Origin: Ampullaceana balthica
Taxonomy: Eukaryota > Mollusca > Gastropoda > Lymnaeidae
Assembly (NCBI GenBank): GCA_944989445.1
Contig: CALYLW010000139.1
Coordinates: 991,501 to 1,055,500, forward strand
Reading direction: 5' to 3'
DNA: 64,000 nt
Below, piece after piece: positions 11,380 to 23,059 of the stretch (within the stretch, counting starts at the first letter, position 1; every line of letters starts with the position of its first letter). The notes under the pieces are model-generated. The model saw only the letters and a program-made list of their open reading frames with translations. It was not told the origin of the DNA and did not search any database. The position numbers were made by a program, and so were the translations under genes.

Positions 11380-11715
11380 TCAGCTTAGAAATTCAAATGA
11401 CTAAACTCTACTCCAAGTGGGATCACACTGTTGTAACTGCTGGGGCAGAAACGGGAGGAGGGAACGGCGAGGATGAGGCCGGGGTGCAGATGACTTATTT
11501 TCATTCTCAATTATGCTCTGCGGTTAGCGCAGATTAAGTGGAGGGGAGATGGGGAGAGGGGAGAGGCTGGAGATCTTTCTTTGTCAGGGACTCGGGTCCT
11601 GTCCAACCCCAGCGGCGCTCTTGTACTAAGTGGCTTAATTAGTCACGCCTGATTGACCCGAGGGATTGACGACTATATTTCACAGGGCTGACGTCCAACT
11701 CAAGGTTCTCATCCC
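11380..11715. promoter_or_regulatory. Candidate intronic regulatory block
   Basis: Sequence inside AT-rich intron that is suddenly GC-richer and complex, with no open frame of note. It contains several transcription-factor-like words: ggcttaattagtc, gcctgattgacccg, gcgcagattaag and ctgacgtcc. The homeodomain-type TAATTA core and GATTA cores occur close together. Inferred only from composition and motif density. Confidence 0.3.
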
Positions 11716-12050
11716 CAGCGTCTTTGACCAATCATTCTAAATTTTTTTTTACAATCATTCTCCATCATCTTATGCCAATCATTTCCCTATATACGTCTAC
11801 CAACCATTCTCCAACATATTTCTACCAAACCTCCCCCCCCAAAAAAAAGCAATAAAAAAAAGCAATAAAAAAAAATAAAAAAAAATAAAAAAAAATAATA
11901 ATATAAAAAAATCTAGCAATCATTCACCAACTTTTTTCTACCCATCATTCAAAATAAATTTCTACAAATAATTCACCCACATATTTCTACCAATCGTTTA
12001 TTAACACATTTCTACCAATCTTGCCCGAATATACTTTGATCATTTACTCC
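11716..12050. repeat. Decayed minisatellite (about 28 bp; ccaatcattc / catatttctac words)
   Basis: Loose tandem copies of a unit containing ccaatcattc and acatatttctac, best seen at 11733-11830 and 11920-12020. An A-rich stretch with repeated aataaaaaaa lies at 11840-11915. Copies are strongly diverged, so period and copy number are approximate. Confidence 0.7.
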
Positions 12051-13391
12051 CCACAGCACTTCTATCAACCATTAACATAAGAATTTCTGCCACTTTCCTC
12101 TTCGATTTTCTTCTACCAATAACCCCCAACTTACTAATTAAAACCACCACACAAAAAAAAGTATGCTTCTGGTATGGTGACCCAAATTCGACAAGCTCTC
12201 AATCCTATCTCCAATCTCCCAACAAGCGAATGAGTTGTAAAGAGAATGAGGATTCACAAGGTTTATGTTGACTCAAATTTTATTAATAACTGATGTCAGA
12301 TTTCAAGATGTATGTTCGTCAGATTCGTTTTCGTTATGTGTCTGACAACAAACAGCTCTTATGAGCTCTTCAGACTTTTTTAAATTTGCTAATTTTTATT
12401 TAAAAGAAATAGACTGCGCATTCCATTATAAAACATTGAAAATAGAAAATAGAAAGAGTAGCCATAAGAAACGCTTTATTTACAACTAGTCGATTAATCT
12501 ACAAAAACAATATTTACTATGAATATACTGTGCTGACTTTTCTTTCCCCTAACTAGATGCCTAAAATTAACTATCAGAAATAACCCGCCAAACAATTTTG
12601 GCGGCCATGCCTTTTCCCTTCAATTTTATATTTTATATAAATGACAAGATATGTATTCAAGTAACGTATGCTATAATAATATCATAATTCCCAACACCAT
12701 TTTAATATAACACCATCGCTCAATTTTTTCATGCCCCTAAACTAAACTATTTTTTAAATTCCCATTTCCCCCCCCCATTTATTTTCACCACTGAATTATT
12801 TTATTGCATGAGTTTTTAAATTTCCAAACATGTCAGAATTTATTAATCGGCAACAACACTTCCCATATTATTTTTTATACAAATGATAACATTTAGTCCA
12901 TATATATCTGGAATTTTAACTGGGTTATTTACAATATCGTTAGTCACAGTTGATTCTGTAAGTTCCAAGGAGAATTGTGTTTGGCGACAATAAATTTTAG
13001 TTACCTTTTTTATTTTAATGATATTTTTCAAAAAAAATAAATATTTTGATGTAATATTTACTAGCATAAATCTTTTGCGAAATTCAAATTTTTCAGTATT
13101 TAACAATGGAATAACCACAAAAGACAATAGGTGATAGAAGCCTTTAAAAATTATGAAATTAATACATTAATCTAAACATTTATTAATTTTTGAAAACTAA
13201 ATTTTCACAAAGACAAGTTTACCATTCATATTTGACAGAAATTCAACGTCATCATAGCAAAGTACAACGGATAAATAAACGCAAATCAGAATATTTTATA
13301 CAAGGGATTAAGCCTTCAACTCTTTGCTGCGGTTATGTCGACAGTCGACATACATATTACAGTTGAGTTTAAATTTAAAGGAGCTTAAAAG
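12051..13391. other. Intron 1: AT-rich, no feature recognised
   Basis: AT-rich sequence with homopolymer runs. The 94-codon minus-strand frame at 12843-13127 is of AT-rich composition (Asn, Ile, Lys, Phe) and has no recognisable domain. Confidence 0.5.
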
Positions 13392-13568
13392 CAATGTTCC
13401 CTCTAAGGTTCGTTGGTTCGTGTGCAAAGGAAAAAAAAACACGTGTGCAAAGTTGCGCAGCATCCATATTTTGAGCAATATTTATAGAATTTGCTGCGCG
13501 GTAATTTTAAACTGCTGCGCGGCGTCTGTCAGATATCTACGCAGCCACGCAGCTTAAAGGAAACATTG
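13392..13568. mobile_element. hAT-type MITE, CAATGTTCC family, copy 2 (best preserved)
   Basis: A 177-bp element from CAATGTTCCCTCTAAGG to the inverted end AAAGGAAACATTG, flanked by a perfect 8-bp duplication cttaaaag (13384-13391 and 13569-13576). Internal GCGC words (gttgcgcagc, gctgcgcggc, cagccacgcagct) can pair. No coding capacity. This is the youngest of the four copies by target-duplication identity. Confidence 0.95.
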
Positions 13569-13576
13569 CTTAAAAG

Positions 13577-15845
13577 TAGAAAATACATTTTAACGAATAA
13601 AGAAAAGCAGATAATGAGAAAAAAATCGGGGAAGAAATGAAGATGAGTATTTTTTATAAATTTGAAGGATTTAAACTCAGCATAGAAAAAAAATGTTTTA
13701 TTTATTTTTTATATTTTTATCTTGAAAAGTATTTTCCGATTCTATTTCAAGAAACTGGCAAGGGGAAAGGATAGAGTGATAGAGGGTTGCCTATTTGAAA
13801 CTGAGCTCACTGGTTCCTGCGCACACTTTGCCAATGCCTTATAGTGTATCATAATGTTCATGGCTGATTAGGCATACAAAGAAAATAATGGGGATGAATC
13901 GCGCTCTGAACGTGCGGTACAATAAGGTATATTAGTATCCAAAAATTATTTTACAGCTCAGCTGGACTAAAAAAATGTTTTGGAATGTGTTAATTAGGGG
14001 TAAACGTTGATAAATTACCCACCAAGATGTGATGAAATATTTCTTAGTTTTATGTCCCATAAATATACTACTATTTTCCCACATATTTTTCCCCCTGATT
14101 TTAATTGCGTATCTTGCTGTCATTATGCATGGATCTGAATCGGGATCTAAGTAAGTTATATTTTGAAATTACTCGCCAAAAAAAATAAATAACCAACTTA
14201 AAGTGGTGGCTGAAATATGCGAAGACTCTATATACCAAACTCACTTGACATAACACGCATTCATCGAACGTAATTTAAGAGAATCTCAATTTGTGCAAGA
14301 CCCTTTTACTTTTACATTACGCCACAAAACACTCCCCCCCCCCTCCCACTTACACTGTATTATTATTATTATTAATGTCCTACCTTCATAACATAGAAAG
14401 ATTTATTACACATTTTTTAAATACCATTCAAATGCAAAGAAATAAACCTGGCACCCATTACAATTTTTGGAGAAAAATAAATAGTCGCTCATTTAGCGTA
14501 GATATTGGTCCGTTTAGATGAGTTATTTATAGATACGATAGCTTGAAATATTACATGGAGGCATATGTACTATGATAACATCTAAATTTTTGGTGGAGAT
14601 TTATTAAAAAGCTGTCAAATTATTGTAAACCAAGAAAATGAATGAGCATAAACGACATAAACAGTGACATACACTTGACTTAAGCAATGAAATATAAATG
14701 TTGAAATACATTTTAAAAATAAATAAAGAAAGAAACAATCAAATATAAACATTACGTTAAAAATAAATAAACAATATAAACAATGGGCTATTCATTTAGT
14801 TATGTATCAGCAATTAGAGGAATAATTTCAACGATACATTTTAAAACGAGAAGATCAGAGAACGAAAACCTTTCAAAGTAACAACTGTTTAAAAAAAATA
14901 AAGATGTAAGTAGAGGGACCCCCAAAAAATCAGCGACCCTTGTCGAATTTATCCAAATTAACTATTGCCCTACACTTTATTTACATTTTTAGTCTGACAT
15001 TAATTTAAGAGTTTAATTTAAGGATAAAATATGGGTGATACTGCGGTCAGCCTTTTAGAAAATAAATTTGTTGTTTTAAGAGAGTAGTTGTATGCCTGAA
15101 AAAGATGTCAGTTTATTTTAGGAAGATATCACTGTCGAAGTAGTATTTTTTTGGTTGTAATTTTTATAAGTTTACATGAGACTAAGCTGGACTACACAAG
15201 ATATCCAAATGATTTGTGTGTAGAAAACAATAAATGTAATTTTTGTATTATAAAACAGACAGTTGCAGACTTTTCGGCACATGCCTTCTTCGTTATAAAA
15301 TAAATAAACGTGTTTTATTAAAATTAACTTTACATCATGTATATCCTGGCAAGGTATAAATGAAAAGAGATAGGCACAGGTCCCTAGCAACAACAAAACA
15401 CGGAAAACAGGGAGAAAGTGTCAGAATTTAATAGGTTATAAAAAAAATAATTTAAAAAAAAACTGGAAAAAGATACTTCCACTATATGTAAATTTGTAAA
15501 CTTGGGTCAAACCATATAAAGTCATAAACTTTAAGTACAAATCACATCACACTGATACATCGATAGTTAATAACTTTATTCGTGACGGGGATATTAGATT
15601 TATTTAACTGAAAAGTAATAATTCCCCTTTTAATTTCGACAACACTACTTAATGAAGGAAACAAAGACTTTCAGACTTCTACAACGCTTCATTTAAAAAC
15701 AATATTGGAGTAAAAATTAACATAGTTCAGTGACTAAATCAAGAAAACTAATTTTCAATGAATAATTAAATGAATATCAAATTAATAAAATATTAAAATT
15801 AAAATATTTATACAAAAGATTAGTTAAAATTTATTATGACAACAC
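13577..15845. other. Intron 1: AT-rich, no feature recognised
   Basis: Low-complexity AT-rich sequence with a C-run at 14333 and a short (TTA)n near 14360. A pair of related words (aaaataaataaa, aataaataaacaat) lies at 14714-14780. Nothing coding recognised. Confidence 0.5.
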
Positions 15846-15846
15846 T

Positions 15847-16450
15847 AGGGGTTTTAGGGCACCTACGGCGCCCACTTGGACTGTAGGTCGCCTATGGCAC
15901 CCACTTTTTTTTAAAGTAAAAAGCCCAAGTAACTTATCCTTGTTTGATAATGCACACAAAGTATTTTATAATTATAAATCCTCAAATCCTCTTTTTACAT
16001 CACTCTCTTTTCCAAAATTAAAGTATATAAAGCTAAAACTATGACGTCATATAATATTTTTTTAGAATCGTTTAGAATTTTGCATACCTCCTGATGCGCG
16101 CCTTGTATATATATCAACATACACAATTCCCGTAATGGATGTAATGCTTCTTGGATGTAATACTGTTAGGTTCAATAGTGCGCACCAAAAATTACTGCAC
16201 CAAATATAACTCTTTTCGAACGTTCCGCATAAAATTGTTCAATATGATAATAAATGAATCAAATAAAAATAAAATTTAATAAATGAAAGTTCTGTATTAC
16301 GTTATTTTTTCAATCTGATGTGTATTTATTTTGAAAACTTCCGTCATTTTTGACGGGTGATACGCTAGTACTTAAATATAAGCTAAAAAATGACGACATA
16401 GCGATACGGATCCTTCCTTCCAGTGACTTGGGCTATTATATTGTTTATTT
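15847..16450 (-). mobile_element. Helitron-like non-autonomous element, interrupted by a second Helitron
   Basis: Read on the minus strand the 3' terminus is at 15847: a GC-rich region built on the palindromic word GGCGCCGTAGG, followed by CCCCTAG and a T, the usual Helitron end (hairpin, CTRR, insertion before T). The body matches the copy at 34985 over several hundred bases (words agtaacttatccttgtttga, cctcaaatcctcttttta). Here it is split by the element at 16114-16368 and resumes with taagctaaaaaatgacg to about 16450. No helicase gene. Confidence 0.8.
16114..16368 (+). mobile_element. Nested short Helitron with complete ends
   Basis: A 255-bp element starting TCAACATACACAATTCCCG after an A (16113) and ending in the hairpin CCGTCATTTTTGACGG, then GTGATACGCTAG before T (16369). 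A|TC...CTAG|T with a subterminal hairpin is the textbook Helitron layout. Removing it joins sequence that is contiguous in the related copy at 35290-35320, confirming the insertion. A second copy is at 29840-30255 on the other strand. Confidence 0.9.
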
Positions 16451-17395
16451 TTGTGCCATTTCTAAAATAAAAATAATATTTTAAAAAATTTCCTCCTCAG
16501 TCAAATGTTTATTGTAATGGATGTAAATTCAGATTCGAATTTCCTTCTATAATATACCAGCGGTATTAATAGTTTGATGGCTGGCGATCACTTAATAATG
16601 TCTGTTGTATAAACTGCTCGGGGTGATGGTGACAGATTGTGCGTTTGATGACAGATTGTATGTCGGACGACGTCTGGTGACAGAATATTGGAAAACACAC
16701 ATGTGCGTTGGCGTCGAAGTCCTTCTCTAAACAAATAACCTCTAAACCAACTTTTATTCATTACATTAGCTGGGGTGTTAAGAGGATAAGGATTGTACTA
16801 TTTGTACGAATTGTTTATTGTTCATCATTGGAAGCGATGGAATGGATTGAGTGATTATAAAGTGTGTATAACAAAAAATAATTGCAACATTTATACATAA
16901 AAATTAGAAGGTAATTATCTTGTACAAATTTTAATTTAAAGAAAAATGTTTTAGACGATTTTTTAAAATAAAAGCATTAAAGAAATAAACTTGATGCACC
17001 AAAAGATAACTCACTGAACAGTTAAATGTAAATCTTAATGGTAAAATGTATAGTGCATTCGAAATAAGTTGAAGAAGGGAACTTATCAGTCACCTATCGC
17101 ATTTAGACAATGATAAACCTTTAAATATATATTACTACACCGAAGTTTAAAAGTTTGGAGAAGGCGAGGATCGCACAGCGTTGAACACAAGTTACACGAA
17201 CTGTCAGTTTAAATCTTTTGACCAATACCACTATAATCATCGTATTTTGTTAGTTGTTAGCAGTGCAATCCACGGCAACAAGTTATTTACCCCGCACTAC
17301 GCTACATATAACAGTCGCGACGATAACTGTTACGTTACGTAAACCCGGTGTAGCTCACGTAACATCAAAGTTTGAAGCCTAAGAACACGACTTAC
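16451..17395. other. Start of intron 1 (transcript sense), no feature
   Basis: AT-rich intronic sequence directly downstream, on the minus strand, of the proposed first coding exon. The word gatgacagattgt occurs twice near 16645. No other element recognised. Confidence 0.5.
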
Positions 17396-17540
17396 CCGGT
17401 CTGACACGCCTTGGAGTCGGTATGTCCATTGGACGGTGCATGAAGACTCCTTGTGCTGCCAGGGTGAAGGGCGAATGTCCACTGTGGTCCATTCTGTGAT
17501 CCATTCTGTGGTCCATCGTCTCACACTGGTCCTGAAACAT
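17396..17540 (-). CDS. NR2E3: Proposed first coding exon of the NR2E3/PNR-type receptor
   Basis: On the minus strand an ATG at 17540-17538 opens a frame of 48 codons plus one base that ends at a consensus donor G|GTAAGT (donor GT at 17395-17394), phase 1, exactly the phase needed by the acceptor at 2503. An in-frame TAG lies 18 bases upstream of the ATG, so this is the first Met of the frame. The peptide begins MFQDQCETMDHRMDH, has a threefold MDHR/MDHS repeat, and ends PTPRRVRP. Joined to the next exon it reads RVRP-G-SRSPSPRT. The region would be the short N-terminal A/B segment. Evidence is splice site, phase, strand and position; there is no conserved domain to confirm it. It uses a different frame from the longest ATG-initiated open frame at this place (17330-17524). 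A further non-coding 5' exon may exist upstream. Confidence 0.68.
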
Positions 17541-17582
17541 CGTCCGTCTCTGCGTCTATTGTATCAGCTTTTAAAAAATTAT

Positions 17583-17597
17583 TTGACCAGTGGTCAA
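17583..17597. promoter_or_regulatory. Everted GGTCA palindrome upstream of the proposed start codon
   Basis: TTGACCAGTGGTCAA: two perfect six-base arms (TTGACC and GGTCAA) separated by three bases, 43 bp upstream of the ATG on the minus strand. GGTCA is the core nuclear-receptor half-site, here in everted orientation. It could be a receptor site in the 5' region of a receptor gene, or chance. The transcription start is unknown. Confidence 0.35.
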
Positions 17598-20500
17598 TAC
17601 TTCACTTTTGCCGATATGTTTAGAGGTCCATAAAGAGTCCTCTTGTGTGTAATTTATTTATCGGTTGATAAGAGATTTTTTAGAAATGAAAAACAAATAT
17701 ATGCCTGCTTATTCAGTAGAGTTTCTCTACGACACACGACATTTAAACAAGTGTTCCGTAAATTTAAAAATAAATTGTTGAGATTCTAGAATTTAGAAGA
17801 TCAGCCGGTCAATAGCCGTGTGTTGGTTCGTGACCCTTGTATCTGGAGTCAACGTTTAAATTGTTACAACTCGCTTTGCCCCATCAGCCTAGTCCAGATT
17901 TAACACGAGAGGTGTTCCAATGAGTGTTTGTTCAGCGCGGCCCAACTGTTATCACACAGCACGCAGTGGCTGACAGTAGAAAAAGAAAACACAATCCTGT
18001 AAGGTAGGAAAGCTTGACTCCAGGTGACTAGAGAAACGCACGCGTCCGGTGGACTGCTCACACCCAGCTGCTAACTGGTCACACGGAAATGTACCCACTG
18101 TCTGACTCTTGTCTCCCCCTTCCCATTTAAACCCCTTCGATTTAACACTCCGTGGGGGGGGGGAGGGGATAGGGTTGAGGACATCACCGTTAACATCTGA
18201 TTTACTTGAAGTCCCTCGGGGCTGAGGGGGCGGGCCATATCCCGGAAATGGGTGGAGCGAGTGGAAGAACACTCCTCGTCAAAACATCGATCGCTGGGGT
18301 CAACCTGTTAGAGCCAGAGGGGTCACCCTAGCAGAGTGGTCACGGATGGACACAATAATTGAATGAAGTTCTTACAGCACTTACAGCGCTGATACTTTTC
18401 TTTTCTCTGTGTTTCTAAATGTTGGCTCGTTGCCACTGATACTTATATCAAGTAGTCAATTATGGCCTTAACGGGAAATCAGACCAGGGCTATAGGGTAT
18501 CCTTAGATTATAAAAGAGTTATGTCTCTTTTTGTGTGCAATGTATTTTTTATATGTGATGGGTGTTGAAGTTGCTAGGCTGGTTTAGTTAATAGGTGGCC
18601 ACATTAGAGGGCAGGTGGTGACAACTGCCAGAGACCCAACTGTCTTCATAGATGAAAAATAAAATGTAAATGTAAGCGTTAAAGATAATGACGTCATGCA
18701 TTTTATATCCTGCCGTTCAAAACAAGCCCATAATTTTCCAAAGAAGTAAGCTGGAAAAGACATTACCAGGGTAAATTCTTTTTTAAAAAATTTATAAAGC
18801 AAAATAAAATATGTTCTCTCCCTTGACAACACTAACTAACTTGCTATAGCAAATATAAACTTTATTGTAAGCTCTCACCCTTTTTTAAATGTAAATATGA
18901 TGTTATTGTTGGTTCTTAGTCTCTAGCTCAGTAGCCAGCACCCAGACATTACGTAGCCCAACAACCTCGCCACTTCATTGCCATTTTATTTCTGAGTGCG
19001 AGCAGGTGAAGTGAGATTTCAGGTAGCCCTGTTGCTATATATATATATTTTTAAACTGGACTTTAAAATGTTGACTTATTTTTATCAAAGAGTCACTGGT
19101 TTAGACACGTTATAACCGACATTGTGTCTAACACTGGATCAAGAAATGTCACATAAATCTGATGACAAATGACCCATGTGTAACGTTGGACTTTTGCGAC
19201 AATGGATAAGATTCATTACGACTGTAATGTAAATAACATACGATGTAAAGTTTTTAAAAAAGACGGGTTTCATCAAAGGGTGATTCTGAGAGCCCGTTGT
19301 CTTAAGACGTATGGAGTAATGAGTAGAAACTAGTTGGATCAGTTAAAATACCACAATATTTAATGTGTAAAAATAATATTTTTATGTGTGTGGGCACAGT
19401 AGCGTTACTTGAGTAAATTCTGCTGAAATGTCTTTTATATAATGGTTTTAGCCAACCTATTAACTCAAAAATTTGCCGAATTCGAATTCTAAGAATCAAA
19501 ATTTAAATTAAGTATAAAAAAACATCAAAAAACCAAAACAAAACAAAACAAACAAACAAACCAACAACAACAAAAAACAGTTAAATATTAGAAAGGTGGG
19601 TCTATAGGTTGAATTTCGACTTTCTATGGGCGTCCACGCACCAAGAAACATGGCCATACCTGAATGAGAGGTGCCGGAGAGTCTGGCCCAGGATAGAGGT
19701 GCCTTAAGGAAACTTTTAGGCGGCCTATGTCCACTGAAAGAAAGCAGACGTCAACGATGATCGACTGCTGCCACCCGAGGACGAGAAGGCATATAGAGGG
19801 GCGTCCATGGGTCTTAAACCGACACTTTGCATTCAGTCCTCTCCTTAGCAAATATTTTGTAAGTTATCAAACCTACTGATTCTGGTGGATTAATGATCTT
19901 AACATCTCAGAAATTCAGTGCTCCGACTTATCAATTTGTCAAACATATCAGAGCCTCCAAAGACACAGTTAAGAACTTTTGTGATATTTTTGTGTTGTGT
20001 ATGCTAGCTGTTCGTGACTTCGTGCTGTATATCATTGCTTACCTGTAGCTCCTTGTGTTTTATGTATAAGGATAATGACTGCTCATTTAAATCACGAATT
20101 TCTGTGAGTTCCTGTGTTGTTTACTAGAGGCGGACACATTTTGAGACACACTTGAGAGCTAGAGAAGACACCTGCACTATGTATTGCATATACCTGGAAT
20201 CCAGAGACATGGCAGACACACAATGTACGGGATAAACTTAGAGGCTTGAGGCAAACACAAAATACTGGATCTAAATGGAAGCTACAAGTATGGAATACAA
20301 ATTACTGATACAAAAGTCATGTTACAAAAGTTCTGTTACAGTCTACATTTATCAGCAGACACAAGCTACTACACAATTGAAAAGCAAGATTAGCTAACAC
20401 TCCAAAAATCGAATTCCAGAAAGAAAAAAAAAGTTAGGTGCACTCTCTAGAAAACAAAAAATGGTTTGCTGTTGGGCAGAAAGAGATCATATGAACTGTC

Positions 20501-21794
20501 TCAAATCTGATTTGGGACTCATGGATATCGATCTTAATTCATGGGAAAACGATCGAACCAGCTGGCGAGGGGGACACACTTCAGGAGCGCAAGTCTGAGA
20601 TAGTAAAGACGCAAAGGAAGCAACAAACAAGTGCACAAGAAAAAGCTCTAGGCTCAAATCAGGCTCAGCAAGGACCCAGACAGAAAGTCAGTCCCTAGCG
20701 CGAGTGAGCTTTCCATGCATGCAATCACAAATATGACAGAGAAGCCATTTGCATACTTATCGTTGAGTTTAGACTTGGTCAACTTCACAGTTAGTATTGG
20801 AGACATTGTAAAACTCCAGTGTCCGTTAAATCAAGCAAACAACTACATGCAACAAATCATTTTCTCAGGTAACAATCTTGATGTCCTACAGTCTTTAGTA
20901 GTTTGGTTGGTCTAAATAAAACATTTATTTACGCAATAAGCATGTCTGTTTTAACTTAATTCTCTATAAACTACACGTCCCAATTTATATATAGCGAAGA
21001 CAAACCATTGGCCAGATAGAATAAATGTCAGCCGACGAAATCTACCAAGTTTTTAACTTTATCTATAACAGCATCAGATATTTGAAAGAAAAAAAATAAA
21101 CAAAAAAAACCCACAAACAAATGATTGTTAATATCTCCTTTATTAGAGGTTAGTAAAGTGAAAAAAGTCTTAATATTGAACTGAATATCTACAGCAGGGA
21201 TTTTTCAAAAGAAGAATTTTTTTTTATTGCACGCATTCATATACACTTGTACGCCATCTATGAAACGAAAACCCCCGGTGGCACGTGTCACAGCAGACCC
21301 GAAGCTCTGATTGGCCGCAGCTCACGTCAATCGCCGTTCCCTCCCAGCTGACAGTTTTGACGAACGTCGCATGACCTGCGGTCTGTGGGGACTAGTTGAG
21401 CCGAGATCTCATCAACGACCGCATTCTCTGACCTCGAGGAATGAGTGCTGGCTGGATGGCCTTCTGGTAGCGCTGTCCAAGTGAGCACTGTATTTATCGC
21501 ACAAACCCAACAGTGGAACCGGTCCATGGTATATTAAACAGCAAGCAGATCATGCATTAACGTTGATCAATAATGATTTGATATCATTGACAGTCGAACC
21601 ATATCGTATCAAACTCAGGTTCAGACAGAGATGACGATCTCAATTAAATCATACCATTAGGCCCAGTGTCGACGTGATTTAGTTAGCGATAGCGCCTTCC
21701 GGTGCAGGACGATACATTTGTCGACACTTGCGCCGTAAACAAGGCACATGCCATATAATACGAGGCATCAAAGTTTAACCGGTCCTCGTTAACC
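17598..21794. other. Upstream flank of the receptor gene, no established gene; complex block about 21240-21530
   Basis: Mostly AT-rich. GC-richer pieces occur at 17950-18330 (with a G-run near 18155), 19620-19850 and 21240-21530. The last is non-repetitive and carries words such as ggtggcacgtgtcacag and cagctgacag without a recognisable protein. Short open frames here (for example 17952-18272, 21327-21527 minus) show no domain. A possible short spliced exon at 19660-19733 is treated as a finding. Confidence 0.4.
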
Positions 21795-21797
21795 AGA

Positions 21798-21831
21798 TTA
21801 TCTTATCTTATCTTATCTTATCTGTTTACAG
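21798..21831. repeat. (TTATC)n tail of the LINE
   Basis: Four to five TTATC pentamers, read as GATAA on the LINE strand, at the 3' end of the retrotransposon. Confidence 0.85.
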
Positions 21832-22873
21832 ACGCTCCTTCTATACAGAAGATTATTGCGTCCTACGCTTATCTATGGTTTGTGTTTAGTCCTGCATTTT
21901 TATTAGAGATTTAAATGTTGATAAAGTGTTGGTTTTCCTGGTTTCTTCAGGCAACCCATTCCACGCCCGAATTCCGTACGGGAAGAACGAAAATTGTATG
22001 TGTTTGTTCTTGCATACGGAATAAGAAAGGTGTTTTTATCCTTATGTCTATCTGAGGGTTGTATTAAGTTATCTTTGTGTTGTATTTCTAAATTAGAATT
22101 AATTGCTTTATGTATGATTACTACTTTGCTCTTGGTTCTTCTATCCTCTAGTGTTTCAAGGTTTAATGATTTAACTAATGGTGTTATTCTTGTCAGTTTC
22201 GAATATTCTCCAGTAATGAATCTGGCAGCTCATTTTTTGAATTTGTTCTAGTTTATCAATGTTTTCTTTGGTGGATGGGTCCCATACAGAAGATGCATAT
22301 TCTAGTACAGGTCTCACCAAAGTGAGGGTAGCATTTTAGTTTTATATCTCTATTACATTTGTTAAAGTTTCTTTTTATAAAGCCTAAGGTTTTGTTTGAT
22401 TTTTTAATAACTTCATTGACATGGGGATTCCATGATAGTTTCTCATTTATTAAGACTCCTAAGTATTTTGCATCTTTAGTTTGGGTCAGTTCTTTTCCAT
22501 GAATATAATATTTTGAATTTATTTGTTTCTTTTTCTTTGTTACTCTTAACAATTGAAACTTTTCTGGGTTGAAAGACATACTCCAGTTAGTTTCCCATTT
22601 TATCAATTCATCTAAGTCTTTTTGTAAAATTTTGCTATCTTGTTCTGATTTAATTGTTCTATAGATTATACAACCATCAGCAAATAACCTCACTTTTGTT
22701 CCTGTTGAGATGTTGTTGGGTAAATCATTTATATTAATTATAAAGAAGTAAGGGACCTAGCACAGTTCCTTGCGGAACTCCTGAGTTAACCTTTATTGGT
22801 GCAGATTTAGATCCATTAATAATTACAGTTTGCTCCCTGCCCAAAAGGAAGTCTTGGATCCAGTGATGTTAGG

Positions 22874-23059
22874 CAGTGCTTCTCAAACTTTTTAGTATGG
22901 CGGACCGGCAGTAATTAAGTCCATTGCACCAGGGACCGGTGCACTATTTTCCCTGCACTGACAATTTTTTCGGTCTTTTTTTGATAACCTCTGCGGATCG
23001 GCGGCGGATGGCCCACGGACCGGCACCGCAACCGCGGACCACCACTTTAAGAAGCACTG
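22874..23059. mobile_element. hAT-type MITE, CAGTGCTTCTCAAA family, copy 1, inside the LINE
   Basis: A 186-bp element starting CAGTGCTTCTCAAACTTT and ending AAGAAGCACTG (inverted). The interior is rich in CCGGTCCGCGG-like words (gcggatcggcggcggatgg, gcaaccgcggaccacc). Flanks atgttagg (22866-22873) and atgtaagg (23060-23067) match 7 of 8. It interrupts the reverse-transcriptase frame of the LINE, so it arrived later. Copies at 52567 and 54824. Confidence 0.93.
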
